Shown: positions 20,930 to 35,700 of the stretch, in pieces
Numbering within the stretch: the stretch's first letter is position 1
How the letters are laid out: the number at the start of each line of letters is the position of its first letter
Assembly (NCBI GenBank): GCA_029582155.1
Contig: CM055895.1
Location: 45,748,750-45,812,749, forward strand
DNA length: 64,000 nt
DNA from: Panopea generosa
Taxonomy: Eukaryota; Mollusca; Bivalvia; Adapedonta; Hiatellidae
Direction of reading: 5' to 3'
The notes under the pieces: model-generated
Told to the model about the DNA's origin: nothing
What the model saw: only the letters and a program-made list of their open reading frames with translations
Databases searched by the model: none
Made by a program: the position numbers and the translations under genes

Positions 20930-22860
20930 TGCTGCATAATATCTAGGATATTTTCTTGAACTGGCTGAATCAGATAGTTAATGTCTCTTGATTAGTCAAA
21001 AAGTCAGCTATTTGACCTTGTGTGAACTCTAGCACCTGTATTGTTATTGTGCTATTTGACCTTGTGTTAACTGTAGCACCTGTAGCTATTTTATCAGTCT
21101 CCATGATGATTGATATACGACATTGTGTCTCATTATCATTCATCTCTCACCGCTGATTCAAATGGGGAAGTTATCAGTTACTTGCAGAGATGGGATGTGC
21201 TCAAGTACTGATTAACCTTCCAGGATCCCAGGAAACAGTGGTTAGGTTAACTGTTGTCCGGAGTTTACCATTGGACAAATTGATTTGTGTCAAATAATCT
21301 TTTTCTGATATAGATCTTAGAAATGGGGAAAATATAGTCAATAACCATGAGTGTGTATCAATCATTTTAAGAGGTAAATAGAACTATTTTACTTTTGAAA
21401 ATCTGTCAAGAAAAACAAAATGATTTTAAATGGGGATAGCCAATGTATTGCCAAAACAGCAAAAAAAATTAGATATTTTGCGATAACTTCTGATATGAAT
21501 AAAATATTGTTTAACTTTTAGCATTTCATAATACAATGTATATGCATTTGAAAAACAGATCTATTAAATCAAATTTCAACATAATTTTTTTAAAAGAAAT
21601 TTGCACTCACGCACCTGCATTTTTCCTCGGATCTTCACCAAGCCTACCATATAATCTCGGGCAGGTTCTTGAACTAGCCAAATCAGATAATTAATGTCAA
21701 AGTTATGGCCATTGAAACATAAAAAATTGCACTATTTGACCTTGTGTATGCTCTAGTACTCACATTTTTCATATGATTCTCTTTTTTCCAAACTTACACA
21801 GTTGTTAATATATAACAATAATATCTTTGATAATTTCTTGAACTGGCCAAACTGGATTATTAATGTCAGAGTTATGGCTCTTGAAACATAAAACAATGCA
21901 CTATTTGATCTTGTGTGTACTCTAGCAACTGCATTTTTAATTTTGATCCTAACCAAACTTACACAGTTATATATCATAATATCTTGGACAAGTTCATGAA
22001 CTGGTCATATCGGACAATCAATGTCAGAGTTATGGCCCTTGAATCTTCAAAAATTGCACTTTTTGACCTTGTATTCGATTTAGAACCCGCATTTTTAATT
22101 TGATCCTGACCAAACTTACACAGTAATTATAATTATAACCATAATATTTTGGAAAATTTTTTGGACCGGATAAATTTATAATTAATGTCAAGTTATGGCC
22201 CTTGAAACATCAAAAATTGCACTATTCAACCTTGTGTGCATTCTAGCACCCGCATTTTTATTTGATCTTCGCCAAACGTACACAGTAGTTATATAACCAT
22301 AATATCTTGGCAAATTCGGATAATTAGTGTTGGTGTAATGGCCCTTGAATCTACAAAAATTGTATATATTCCATTTTGTGTACGCTGTGTAGCACTCTCA
22401 GTTTTTATCTTAATCAAACTTATACAGTAGTTGTAAAACCAAAATATCTAAGACACGTTTTTGAACTGGCGAAATCGGATAATTTTTGTCAGAGTTATGG
22501 CTCTTGAATCATCAAAATTTATGCTATTTGATATTATGGGTACTCTAGCACTCAGTTATCAATTGATATTCACCAATCTTACACAGTAAATATATAACCA
22601 TAATATGTTAGACATGTTTTAGAGCTGGCCAAATCAGATAAGTGTTATTGGAGTTGTGGCAAATGACTTGTCAAAAATTGTGTTATTTTAAGTTATGTGC
22701 ACTCTAGAATATGCAGTGTTCATACGATATTCACCAAACTTACACAGTACTTACATATCTATAAAATCTTGACGGACCAAATTTAAAAGTCTGAGGAATG
22801 GCCTTGTATTATCAAAAATTGCAATCTTTGGCCTTGTCTCCTCGGCCGCAGGTCAGCACT
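20930..22860. repeat. array of ~160 bp units (TTTGACCTTGTG...) interrupted by a SINE
   Basis: Units contain in order CTATTTGACCTTGTGT, ACTCTAGCACC, CCAAACTTACACAGT, ATAATATCTTGG, GAACTGGCCAAATCGGAT and GAGTTATGGCCCTTGAA. About eight units follow each other from 21640 to 22860 at 150-171 bp spacing. Two partial units at 20930-21090 are separated from the rest by a family A SINE and unique DNA. Confidence 0.85.
21095..21295 (+). mobile_element. SINE family A copy, head missing
   Basis: Carries the body from CAGTCTCCATGATGATTGAT through CCAGGATCCCAGGAAACAGT. The tRNA-like head is absent, so the copy is 5'-truncated and abuts the TTTGACCTTGTG array. Confidence 0.75.
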
Positions 22861-23359
22861 TAAGGACCAATCTAGCACTCTTGTTATTTACAACTACACT
22901 TTTGAAAATACTGTTCAACTTATACATATCTTTAAGTCCTTAATACTCTCTCTCCAACATTATTTTCACAAAATATATTAATGATCAAATTTGTTTTATA
23001 ATAAAGAATAAAGAAATTACGGTTCATCGTCAATTACCCCCCGACTTGAATTGTGAGAATTTCGTGAATATGTAATTCTCATGAGCAACCGTTTCCTGTC
23101 GTCTGCAGCGCTTGGAATTTTTAACAAACGTATATTAAATAGTTTTAAAATTCCATAGAAAGAGCGATATAATTGGCTTGGGAAGAACAAGGGTTTGTTT
23201 ATAAGTTCAATAATCATTCATTGTTAAAAGAAACATGTCTTTTGTTTTCGAGAATAATATAACCTCGCACTCAAAAGATTGATTGGTCAAGTGGAGTGGA
23301 AACATATTTATTGAATGTTTAGCCTCATTTTATGTCATCGATGCTAATTGATTATATGA

Positions 23360-23395
23360 TATGCTACCGACTGAGCTAACCGGGTCAGGTTCACT
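23360..23395 (-). mobile_element. SINE family A head fragment
   Basis: Minus strand CCCGGTTAGCTCAGTCGGTA is the tRNA-like head of family A. No body follows. Confidence 0.5.
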
Positions 23396-23712
23396 TAAAA
23401 GAGACCTGATTAGATTATTGATAATGCAAATATAGACTAAGATCATTCTAGAGAAAAACAAACAAAATGTAATTAAGTCACTAGATCATTTAAAAACTAT
23501 AGCTATAACATGGCTCATATCTGAATTCAGCAGAAAAAAAGTGTTTCGGTATATTAAATAATTACATCCTTGAATTTAAAAATAAATGTGTGAATCAGTC
23601 TAGCTTAATAATGTTAATTTTCTGGGCTATTTGTAACATGAATTTTGACCATTCATCTCTATTTGGATGTAACTTTGATTTTTATTTCAGAGTAATTCCT
23701 TGGGTTTTAAGC

Positions 23713-23746
23713 ATGGCAGTTTCTGGGCAAAAGCAGCCAAAGTACA
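23713..23746 (+). CDS. MSH4: MSH4 coding exon 1
   Basis: ATG at 23713, [11 protein letters not shown] plus one base, donor AAGTACA|gtaagt. The exon itself begins at 23691 after an acceptor. Chosen because it gives the YNFG junction with exon 2, as in human MSH4 (RYNFGLQET). Confidence 0.75.
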
Positions 23747-26700
23747 GTAAGTGTTGTAATACAATGTAGCATGAAAAATGATTGTTCACAAAACAACAAC
23801 TTGGATTCTTTTAACATTTGATAGATCAATTTATTGACTATTTAGCGCAATTTTAATGCCTTCGATGGTTAACAGAAAATCACTTAACCTAATCACTTTT
23901 TCCTGGGATCCAAGAAGGTTAGCCAGTACTCAAGCACACCCCATCTCAATAAGTATGATAACTTAACCACTTGAATCAGCAGCTGGTGAGAAACGAATGA
24001 TAATGAGACGCAGTCGTACATCAATCATCACAGAGACCAGTCGGGCAGGGATTCATGTTCCCTGGATTGATAGTCAGACATGCTACAGACTGAGCTAAAA
24101 CTCTGAAGTAGTATTCACATCAAGTTGAGTGTCGAAAATTACTTGCCAGTAAAATAAACCTTGAGTCCTGCGTTCACTTACATATTATTATATAGTGTAT
24201 AAAAATTAAAATTTTTATTAAAAATTGGTTGATTTTGTAAACAAAAGGTTAGTTACACATAATTTGTATTTTAAGATTCTGGTCATAAAACTATTTTTTT
24301 CTTGTCTTCTCGGTACATATTTAACTATTTTTTTTCTTAGAATTGACAGCACTTAGTGTTTTAGCAAGATATAGTAGTGAATATAAAATTGCAGACATAT
24401 TTGGACTTGAACTTCAGATTGTACTCCACTAAATGAGCACTGAACTGAAATATTATAACTGCATATTATCGCCATAATGGAATATCGCAATTGTATCTGA
24501 CATATAATTAATATATTAAATAACCATACAGATTTTGGATTATTGGAGACCCCACGGTCCAAAGATGATCCTGGTGATAGTTCTAGTAACATATCAACAG
24601 AACAGGGATCCAGTAATTCCACAAGACTGGGTACCAGTTCAAGGTCAACAACAACAGCAAATGAACAGGGATCCAGCAGTTCTGGGTTTGGTACTAGAGT
24701 TACACAGCCGGCACAATCATATGCAGGAGGTTCTTCAGGTCCAACATCATCTTCTGGGTATTTACAATTTCTTTGTTTTAATTTTACAGTTTTTGCTTTC
24801 ATCAAGTTCATGTTTTAAGTAGGTCCATCATATAGTTAGTTTAAACTTATTTATTTTACTTCGATTGTGAAACAAGTTCTTACAAATTAAGCAAATCACG
24901 CTCAAAGTCTTCCTGGTTAGAACCAGTACTTAGCATATGGGGAAAAGTGTCTTGCTGAAGGACACCACACATAGCCGTGGCGGAGGAGCGAACCCACGAC
25001 CCTCCAATTATGGGTTCGGTGTTCTGCCACTTGACCACGCGCTCCACATCATATAGTTGTGGGTTAAATGTAACCAGACAGGAAAAATTGCAATGAAAAA
25101 TCAATAACCACCACAGAGATTCAAACCCATATCTCTAGAGTGCTAAGGGAACTCTTTATCAATGTCATAATAGCTAACTGTTTGGTATTTAGATATAGAA
25201 GAAATGCACATCAAGTCCCATCAGTTTACATTATTCTCCAACAGTACCTTCATTCTTGCTATAAAATATTGACAACATATAAACTACGCTATATGTAATT
25301 ATAACCTCATAAAATGCTTACCCTGTTTCTCAGCGGGTATTCAATTTCACAACTCCTGGTTGCTAAGTGTTGCCGTTAGTTCTATGATGTAGCAGTTAGT
25401 TTGTGATAGCCAGGCCAGATTAGCTCAGTTGGTAGCATGTCCTGACTACCAATCCAGGGTTCTTAAGTTTGAATCTCCGCCCGAACGCAGTCTCTGTAAT
25501 GATTGATATATGACATTATGCCTCATTATCATTCATATTTACTGCTGATTCGAATGGGGTGTGCTTGAGTAATGGTTGACCTCCAGTCTCAGTGAGGAAA
25601 AGTGGTTAGCTGCTAGTCCTTTATTCAAACAATCAAAGTTTGTGAAAGGAAAAAATAATCCGAACAAACTACAGATCCAAGGATCACATTTAGCATATTT
25701 TTTACTGGCATTTTTTTTGCCAGTACCGTTGACATGAACTAGCAAAATCAAAAAGCTTCTTGCAATTCTTTAACAAGGCTATTTTTAACACAATTTTATT
25801 GTATCTAGAACTTTTATAGACATCTATCTATCAGTGTCAATATGCTAAGCATAAATATTAAACATTCACACTTTACATCATTCTAGGACTCACATTGAAA
25901 CTTATCCAATTATTATACTCATTTGTCTTTTAATATCATGACACTTAATAACACAAAAGTTAGTTTCTGCCTAGTCATCGTCACCTTTCCGTTTTAGAAA
26001 CTGTGTTATTTTTGTTGCCATGTTTAGTTGCAGACAACGATACATAATAATATGCAAATATTGATACAAAAGGTGTTTCCCATACTACAGCCAATAATAT
26101 GCGTTCTTAATATAGAACAATGTCAGCTAACCAAAATCGCCAATCTCAGTAATGAACTGATGATGACATCATTTTGTAATACATTAGAGATGCTCGCTTA
26201 TCATCTAAATGATTATTGAAATATTGTTACTTCCATTTTTACGATTTTTCATACTTTTTTTTATTTAGTGCTTTATATGTGTTTCAAAAATTTTCTATTA
26301 GAATTTAGTACTCACAGAAATTTACGAGTTACTGAAATATGTAATCGTTTTCTGCATAAGTAACTCTCATTTTGCGAGTATGCAAGCTTAAGTTTGATCC
26401 CAGAGATTTATGCAAAGCATGCTTAATAAAAAGGTCTGGAGAGTTTTACTATTTGAATTGGTAATAAAGCCTACTTCCAACCATTTTAAGTTCTGGAGCC
26501 TCAATGACCAACTCCCATAATAATGTTTCAAATGAACAGACCCCCATATTTGATTTGATTGTTAACACAAAATACATTTCTTGGGATGTCAAAACTTACC
26601 AATGACATGTTTGTAAATAAAGCACGGAACTAATTCGACTCATATGAATAAATTATTGTGTTGAGTAAATTACCCAAATATATACTAAAATGTAACTGCC

Positions 26701-29700
26701 TAAGTGTTGGGCGTAACAAAGAGTTGCCCGCAACTTACCAAAACATTCGAGACAGATAACATTTTCTACGTCTGCAAGTTTTCATCTGTAACTATAGGCG
26801 CTCATTTGTGGCAAAGACGCTAACTGTCTTTAATGGGCTCTACGAAAAACAGTGTCGTTAAATATCATTTTTCGAGAGAGGTAAATAAAAATGCATTGTG
26901 AGTACAGAAAAATGCCCATAGCCTCAGGACAGGAACAACACCTGCTAAGTTTATTTTCTTTTTGTTGAAAACACAACTACTAAATAAGGCCATGTTCATT
27001 TCTCTTACCATCTCAACGACATATCATGCAGGGTTTTGTTTAGCATCATTTTCTCTCAATAAAACTTTATATATAGCAATTTAATGTGCATGTAAGTTAC
27101 ATTTATGTATATTTAATGTAAAAACATCCATAACACTAAAGTAGTACTTTTCCATTGGATATTTATAAAACAGTATGAATGTGGGGCCATTCCTTGTCCC
27201 AAACGAAAGGAAGTTTTATTGCATTATTTTTACACCATTTTGATTTCTTACAAAATAATTAAGACACTATATCTGTGTTCTATATAAATTAGATAGAATA
27301 CGAAAAAAACATATTTTGTTCATATACTGTGTCAATTTACATTATTTATCCCCCCCCCCCCCCCCACACTCATCTGGATGGATGCAAAATAATCTGTATT
27401 GTAAGTTTTCAATCATATTTTGCTCCATGTTGAAAGTAAAAGTTTCTTTGAATAAATATTTAATCAATTTCATATTTAAACTACCTGCAAAGTTCATTTT
27501 CAGATTATTTTGAAGCAAACAGATTCATTTAAATAAAAACATCTTTCAAGTTTTTCAGGAGCTATGTTCTCACAGACACCAAGATTATGTGGAAGAAGTT
27601 CAGGCTTATCAAAGACACCAGGTTCTGCTCGAACCCCTTTTAGCAATTCAGCATCTTCGAAAACTCCCCGATCAAGAAGGGCACCATATACAACATCAAG
27701 TGCCACTCCAGGTCCTACCCCAAGAATTCTAGAGTCGTCAACCATTGTTGGTAAAAAACATCTTAATTTACATAAGAATTTTTACACATGTTCATACCAA
27801 GGGCCATGCTTCAAACAATCAATTGATACATACACGCATCTAGTGATGTGTAATCGTTTCAATTTACTCAATTGATACTCAGTTGACACATTGATTAACA
27901 GATTTGTCCTGAAATATAGTATGGAATAATTCACAAATTAACCACTTAGATACCAAGACACTTATGATTAATATACAAAAAAAACACAATTTATAACTGA
28001 ACTTAATTATTGTTTATTTTACAATCTATACAAAGTAGTTTTACAAGTATAAGTTTGTTTATTAAATGAAGTTTTAACAAATTAGACTCCCAAAAATGTA
28101 TGTTGTTGTTGTATGGTGTTTAGCGTCCTTTTCAACAATTTTTCAGTTATATCGCGACGGTGTCTACTTGAGACAGTATTCTAAGCGCTGTCACACTGGA
28201 GTATCATGCCGCAGACACATGGTATGATACCCCACCCAGTCACATTATACTGACACCAGGCCGACCAGACCTAGAACTATCCTCTTAATGCTGAGCGTCA
28301 AGCGAGGAAGCTCCTAGTACCATTTTTAAAGTCTTTGGTATGACACGGCCGGGGATTGAACCCACGACCTTCCGCATGCGAGGTGGCCGCTATACTACTA
28401 GACCACGCTGCGGTCCCCAAAAATGTAGAGACCACAGTTATTAATCCAAACAAATGGCAAAAATGCATGTCTGAACCAGGATCGTTCATTCCCAGCCCAA
28501 TTGTTTAAACATATTTCTGAGATGGCACTGCAAACCAAAAACATACAATTAGACACTGAAACATTGGAAATCAACAATTATGCTTCACTCTAATAAATAT
28601 TTTCCCATTTAACTCTCCGTGCACCTGCAAAAGATAATTGAATTTTTACTTACCAATACTATAACAACAGCATTAGTTACGCGTGATTTTATTGGCTGTC
28701 AGTTGTAAACAAACACGATGGCAGAGCATCCGAAACATGTTTAATATCAAAACAGAACAAAAAAAAAACAGAAAGATTTTTCCCGAACTGATGCCATGTG
28801 CTATTGATTGTTGAACATGGAACAACAGAAAATGTTTTACCAGAACTTATTTGCATGTTCCTAAAAAATTCAAAAAGAAAACTGGGGAAAGGAATAAATA
28901 AAACTGAACTTAAATACAAAGATGGACTTTTATGATAGATCTCCCATCAATTGTCACTACAATCACTACAAGTATTGCCTGTTTTACAAGTATGCACCAA
29001 ATGGTGGTTTGAACGAGGGATCAAAATCTTTGATCCTATTGATCTATCGGAATGAGTTAGTTATGCTGACGTCGCAGTCATTTATAAGTGTTAAACATCC
29101 AGTTGATCAATTGAACTTGTCTGACCTTGACTCAAAAGTAGGATTATAAATGGCATCAATAGCAGATTTTATGTATTTGAAATGCTTAAGCTGTTATAAT
29201 ATGTAAATAAAGACACTGTGCTTTTATGTTCAAAGAAAACCTCAGATACACATATTGAACCTTTAAAAAAAGGAAGTCAATCAGTCAAGCATTCTTTCTT
29301 ACTTAAAGTTTGGGAAGAATTTTTTTAATGGGGTTTAACAACATTTTCAACACATTTCAGGTTATATCTAGCCTATCAAGTTTTACTGTTGGAGAGTTTC
29401 AGAAAGATCTAACAATGGATCTGAGTAGAACCAAGTGTTTCCGCAAATAACTGGAAAAATTTCTCTCAAAGTTTTTTTACTGATATCACATTAATATCTA
29501 CTGGAATATTTAAGATGGTTTCAGAGGTGAGTGTTAATATACTTTTAACTCTCTTGTCTTGTGCTGCCATTCATGTTTAAGTATATTTCCTGTTACAATT
29601 TAAGTTACTTATGTAAAATGTGAAATTGTAAAATGAAAGTTTTGTTTCCTGTTGTTCTGTACAGCTATAGTTGAAGGAAGAGGTTTAGCAAGAGGTGAGA

Positions 29701-32700
29701 TAGGAATGGCCAGCCTTGACCTAAAAAGTCCCGAGCTGGTACTCTCGCAGTTCTCTGACATGCCCACATATGCGAAGACAATCTCAAAACTTCAGATTCA
29801 ACATCCAGTGGAGGTTGTGTAAAATTTTAAAATCTTATACTTTTTCATTGAGCTCACTGGTACAAAATGTGCATGTGTTGACTCCAATTTTGTTTGTTTG
29901 ATTGTTAACCTTCATACTTTATTAATATGATAAGTGTGAATAGGACATGTTCCACTCACCTTTGCTTCATGCTAACAGGCATCAACCATTCAAAAATATT
30001 GGATATTGTATATCTTACGTAGACTTAAGCCTAAACCTGGAGGAAACACTCGGACATTCACAATCACAACACAGGTTTTGATGGGTCACACACTCTCTTC
30101 TGTTTGCAAAATTCTTTTGCATGAAAAATTAAATAAGATTTTGCTAATGTCACATCATTGCTAGAAAAAGTTTAATAATGGCATATAATTTATATCTTTA
30201 GCTCACTTAAAAACGAAGTGCTCATTGAGAGCTATTGTGATCGCCCTGTGTCTGCTGTTCTTCGGCAGCGGCGTCAACAATTACTTTTTACAACATTATT
30301 CTCCTATCTAGTGGTCGGCCAAGGTCAACCAAACTTTACAGGAATGTTCCTTGGGTGGTCCCTTTTAAAAATCAAATTCCATTTTCAATTATAGTTGCCA
30401 TGCCAATGTAAAAGAAAATTTTAAACTACTGACCTGATTTCAATGAAATGTTTTTTTGGTGACCGTCTATCAAAATTGTTCAAGCTGTTGTGATTTGAAA
30501 GATACATAGACGTCAGGTGGCAGGGCTGGTTTTCCCTATATATAGCTGAAGTAAAAACTTCAAAATTCTTCTCATTTGAAACCACAAACCGGTTTTTAAT
30601 ATTATTTGGCAGAAATGTTCATTGGATGGCCCTTTACCAAGATTGTTCAAGCTGTTTGTCTGTATTGCTAAAGTGATAACTTACAAAATATTCGCATTTG
30701 AAACCACAAGGCAGATTTCGATATTATTTGACAAAAATGTTCTTTTGGTGACACTCTACCTAGATTGTTCAAGCAGTTGTGACAAGGCAATCAGGGTACA
30801 GAGCTGCGTTTCCCTATGTGGCTATAGTAAAAGCTTCAAAAATCTTCTCCTGAAACTGCTAACCACATATAATTTGGCCGAAATATTTCTTAGGTGACCC
30901 TCTACCAAGATTGTTCAAGCTGTTGTGATTTGTCAAAAAACATGGCAACCAAGGGGCGGGGCTGGTTTTGTCTATATGGCTATAACTTCAAATGACATAT
31001 TATCTTAAAGCCCAAACTGCCATATAAAAGCTGCAAGATGTCTCTGGGGCAGGTTTTATATAATTCAGAACATGAGCCAAATCAGAGAACCCTTTTTCAA
31101 AATTTCAGCATTGTTATAATGTTGTACACTATGGATAATTGTTAATACAATAAAAATCTTCTTGTTAGAAATGGCTGGCTCAGTTTTGAAGTAATATCAC
31201 AGAAATGTTCCTTGGGTGACTTTTTACCAAAATTGCTCAGTTTGTTTGGATGACAACCATGTGTATATCTTATTTTCTCTCTATACAAGTGAGCAATACA
31301 GAGTCATTCTGCCCCTCTTGTATTGCTTCTATTACATACATTTAACAGTAAAACTGATTAACAAATATGGATACTTCAAAGATGATAAATAATATATGAC
31401 ATTTGTTTGCACAATAATAAATGTTTTAGCAGTACTGTGTATACAATGAGTTTAACCATTATTGATTTGAATGTATTACCAGTGTCACCGTGACTTGTGT
31501 TTATCTACTGTTATGACACTTAAAGTTATACAGCTATTTATTAATTTTTGGTATTAAATTTTTTAGATAATTTTGCCCAACACAGCCTGTGAAGCAAGTA
31601 CTATGACGAACCTTTCAAAGTTTATAAGTGACCAGTTTCCCAACACTAGTATATCTACAGTACAGAGAAAATATTTCAATGAAACAAAAGGTAAATTGTA
31701 GACATTGATATAAAGGAAAATTAATATACATGTACATTTCATTTTGATGGCTTAATTCTTTTGTTTAAATATTGCTAAATAAAAATAGTGCGTTGTTTTA
31801 GTACGCTGGTTGATAGATCTATTGAATGAAAGCATTATTTATGACATGCATTATTGTTATAATTCCCTTTGTTTGAGCATACTGGTAATGTTTTTCACAT
31901 TTGAAATGCACTTGTTAATCTGCCTGAGATTTCATTGGAAAACTATTTATACTAGAAAATGCATAAACATGAACTTTTAAAACTTGAAAATTAGAAATGT
32001 CTTAAAAGTACCCATTTACTATGAATGCAATTCTTTGCAATTCCATACTTTACAGCATGGTTGCTAAAAAATGCTTGTATGTGTATGTGCAAGTTGCATA
32101 TCTAGTATAGAAATTTACATTTTGTCACACACATGTATATTATACATATATTGTACACTTCTCAAAGATAAAAAATCCAATGATGAAACTATTACATTGT
32201 CAAACATCAAGATACATGCAACAACTTTATTTTTCATTTTAATGAGCAAATGTGTGCCACTGGTTCTCTGCGGTACAAATATTAGTATGTGAATGAAAAT
32301 ATTAACTAGAATCCAGATTCACTTGATAAAGAATACATTTGTACACTACCATCATCTACTTCCCAAGTTACTTTCACAAAAGCTAGGTCTTCATTAAGAC
32401 AATGACAAAGCTTGTAAATCTATTGTTTACATAATGCCCCATTACAATTCAATTAATACAAAATTTTGTAAGCTAACTTTTATTTCCCTATGTTTACTCA
32501 GGTCTCCAATATGTGAAACAGTTATGTGTTCCTGAATATAGCAGTGTGGAGTTGGAAATTTCATCAAAGTAAGTCAGTTTCTTCTGTTGCTAAATGTTAT
32601 CATGCTTCAATTCCCCAGTCATCTCTAGTTCATTATGTCTATGTGTAGTGCCAAACATTCCTGTTTTCACACAAACAGAATGTACCTTTGAAAGTTAAAA

Positions 32701-35700
32701 ATTGGAGGAAATAAACTAAAAAGGTTAAATCTACATGCAAACAAAAGAAAGGAAGGTCCGTATAACTGACTTTCAAATGAACCATTTTAATTAAGTTTCC
32801 ATATTCAATTTTCCCTAGCCAGACCCGGTTAGCTCAATCAGTAACCATCTGACTCATGAGTTTGAACACCCGTCAAGCCACAGTCTTTGTAACAACACTG
32901 CTAATTCATGTGGAAAAGTTATCAGTTACTTGAGGAGATGAGTGTGTTCTAGTAAGGTTAACCATTCATTATTCCAGGAAAGAGTGGTTAGGTCTTACTG
33001 ATCATCTGTTAGCCCTTGATGGCATAAAAATGATGCTTAACATTCAAACAAACAAATTAATTTTCCTTCTGTTTCCAGTTATTACCGGCTTTACTACAAT
33101 ATATGTATATATAAATATAACTATTTACCATCTTGTTTGTCAGTTTGTAATTTATTGTCAGACTATATTTACAGATACTACTGTCTTAGTCCAGTTATAT
33201 ACATTTTGATGATATTATATTTGCCTGATTGTAATTTGTTTACAAAATAATTATACACATGAAAACTACAGATACTACTGTCTGGCTACTGCTGCTGCTT
33301 TAATGAAGTATATAGAGTTTATACAGAACACAGTGTATGCACCTGCCTCACTGAAAGTTGTCTTCAAAGGAAGTGAAAACACTACCATGATAGGTATGCA
33401 CTAATATCTTCATCTTATAAGTGGGATAAATGAAAAGTGTTATTGTGTTTAGTTGCTTTTTTTTTCTCATTTTTGCACACATGGCCATAACTGAATAAAA
33501 AACAATATTGATCCAAAACCTAAAAGGGATATGTGCAACTAAACACACCTTTCCTTTCCAGCAAGTTTCAGCTTAACCCAACAACAGAAGGCCGGAGCCA
33601 TTAGGAGTTCACTCCAAAACAAACCTGGCTTCTTTACAAACTTTATCATTAACTGTTGATCTATGAGCATTTTTTTCCATCCATTTTCGAAAGTGCAGAG
33701 ATTGGCTGACATATCAATTGTGACATATCAATAACATCATAAAGATAACATCATTTACACACCACATTCACATATATAATTATGATTCACTTGTAAAATA
33801 ATAAATGTACATGTATTTGTGAGCACCATGAAACTTACTGTAATATTTCTATCATTATTGGCTGCATTAATGGGTAAAATAATATATTTTAAGCTCGCCG
33901 GGACGAAGTCCAAGGAGAACTATTGCCATGACCCCGGTGGCAGCGATGGCAGCGGCGTTGTCATCTGTAGGTTCAACTTTTGCGTTTAAGTTTAAGATAT
34001 CTATGCAACCACTCATTGGATGTAAATGAAACTTCACATATGTGTTCACCATCATCAATGGAACACACACAGCAGAACCACAAATCTGGATTGCATTTTG
34101 GCACAGTTATGACCCTTTTTGAACTAAGACGCCCAGAGGCGAGCTTTGTTGTCTTCTGACAACTCTTGTTTCCATTTCCTGCCTGTCTAATTTATCTGCC
34201 ATTGCCAAAAACTATTGAAATTTTGAAAATTTACTTGAAATTTTGAAAATTTACTTGAAATTTTTCATCCAGAAACAATATAATGCTTTCAGCCTTGTTT
34301 TGGTTTGCAGCGCTAATGAGATTGATTGTTTCTAACAGCTAGGTCTTGATTCCTAAGCACATGTCACGGTTTCCGGTGAAAATTCAGAATGTTGGGATTT
34401 TGTATACAATTATTCATTTTTGATTTTAACCGGCTATATTTTCAGAACTTTTTCAGAATGTTTATTTTTAGCTCTACTGGCCAAAGGCCAGAAGTGCTTA
34501 TGCAATCGCGTTGTCCGTCGTCTGTTAGCAGCACTTTCTCGGAAACCACTAGGCCAATTAAACTGAAACTTCACATGGATGTTTCTTTTGCATAGGAGAC
34601 TATACAGAAGATTATTTTTTTTTTCTCTGAAATATAAGATGGCCACCAATACTAAAAATAGTTCAAAACTAAAAAAAAAGGGGACACATGTCAATATAAA
34701 ATGGAAATGATTTTGCCTATATCTTCACAAAAACATTGTTAGGTGAAGGAGGTTCAGATTTGTAAAAATGAATAGGTTCCTATAACTTAAGGGGTCAGGA
34801 GGGGCCCAATTGGGAATTACTAAAATCGTTTTCTTAAGAACTGGTATGTCAGATTTGCACATATTTGATATAAATTATTCCTATGTGTAGGGGTTTGATT
34901 GCAGATAAGAATTTAGGGGCTAAAATTTATAGAGGCCCTGTAAGGGGACTTAGAATTTTACATAGGGATACTATGGGAAAACAGAAAATTCTCTTCTTTT
35001 CTTTCATTTATTCTGAAACCACTAGGCCTAACTGAAACTTCACATGGATGTTGCTATTGCATAGGAGACTATACAGAAGATTTATTTTTCTATCTAAAAT
35101 TCAAGATGGCCACTATTACTAAAAATAGTCCAAAACTTAAAAAAATTCTTCTCATGAACAACCCAACAGATTTTCAAAATGTTTATGTAGTAATGATGAC
35201 CAACTATAGTTTTGTTAGATTTGTTCAAATGGTGTCCTTGGGGTTAAAAATGACCCTGCCCCAATATTTCTATTGCATAGGAAAATTTCAAAAAGTGCTA
35301 TGGCCACTATGAGTCAGTAGAGCGTCCTCAGGCCCTCTTGTTTATGATGTTGAAGCATTTTTTTGTAGCTGGCTGCCAGTTCTTTATGAATATCCTGCTT
35401 TAACAGTTGTGGTTTTTCTCACCATCTCTCGCACAATAAAACTGAAAAACAGCAACACTGACAATTAATTGAATAAGGTTGCTCAAAACATTATGTAACA
35501 CTTCATGCTTTTTTTTTCTTTGAATTTTGTATTTGTATTTTACAACCCCATTTTTCTACAACCTTGTATGCTGTGGATTCCCGATCCAGCAACTTGATCA
35601 CTTCAACTGAAGGATCTATGTTTTTGTTATCATTTTTTTTCCCTTTGTTGGAAAGATAAGGAATGATAACTTTGTTTGGTAGGCTATTTTTAACAGTAAG

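Noticed and set aside
24739-24757. Longer version of MSH4 exon 2 ending at the gtattt donor (24758)
   Set aside because: It leaves phase 2, which does not fit exon 3 (needs phase 1). The weaker gtcc donor at 24739 fits. An unseen extra exon could still rescue the longer form.
24353-24811. 152-codon minus-strand frame over MSH4 exon 2
   Set aside because: Antisense of a Ser/Gly-rich MSH4 exon; no domain, and the plus-strand exon fits the gene.
28922-29149. 75-codon plus-strand frame in MSH4 intron 3
   Set aside because: No splice support in the MSH4 phase and no recognisable domain; probably chance.
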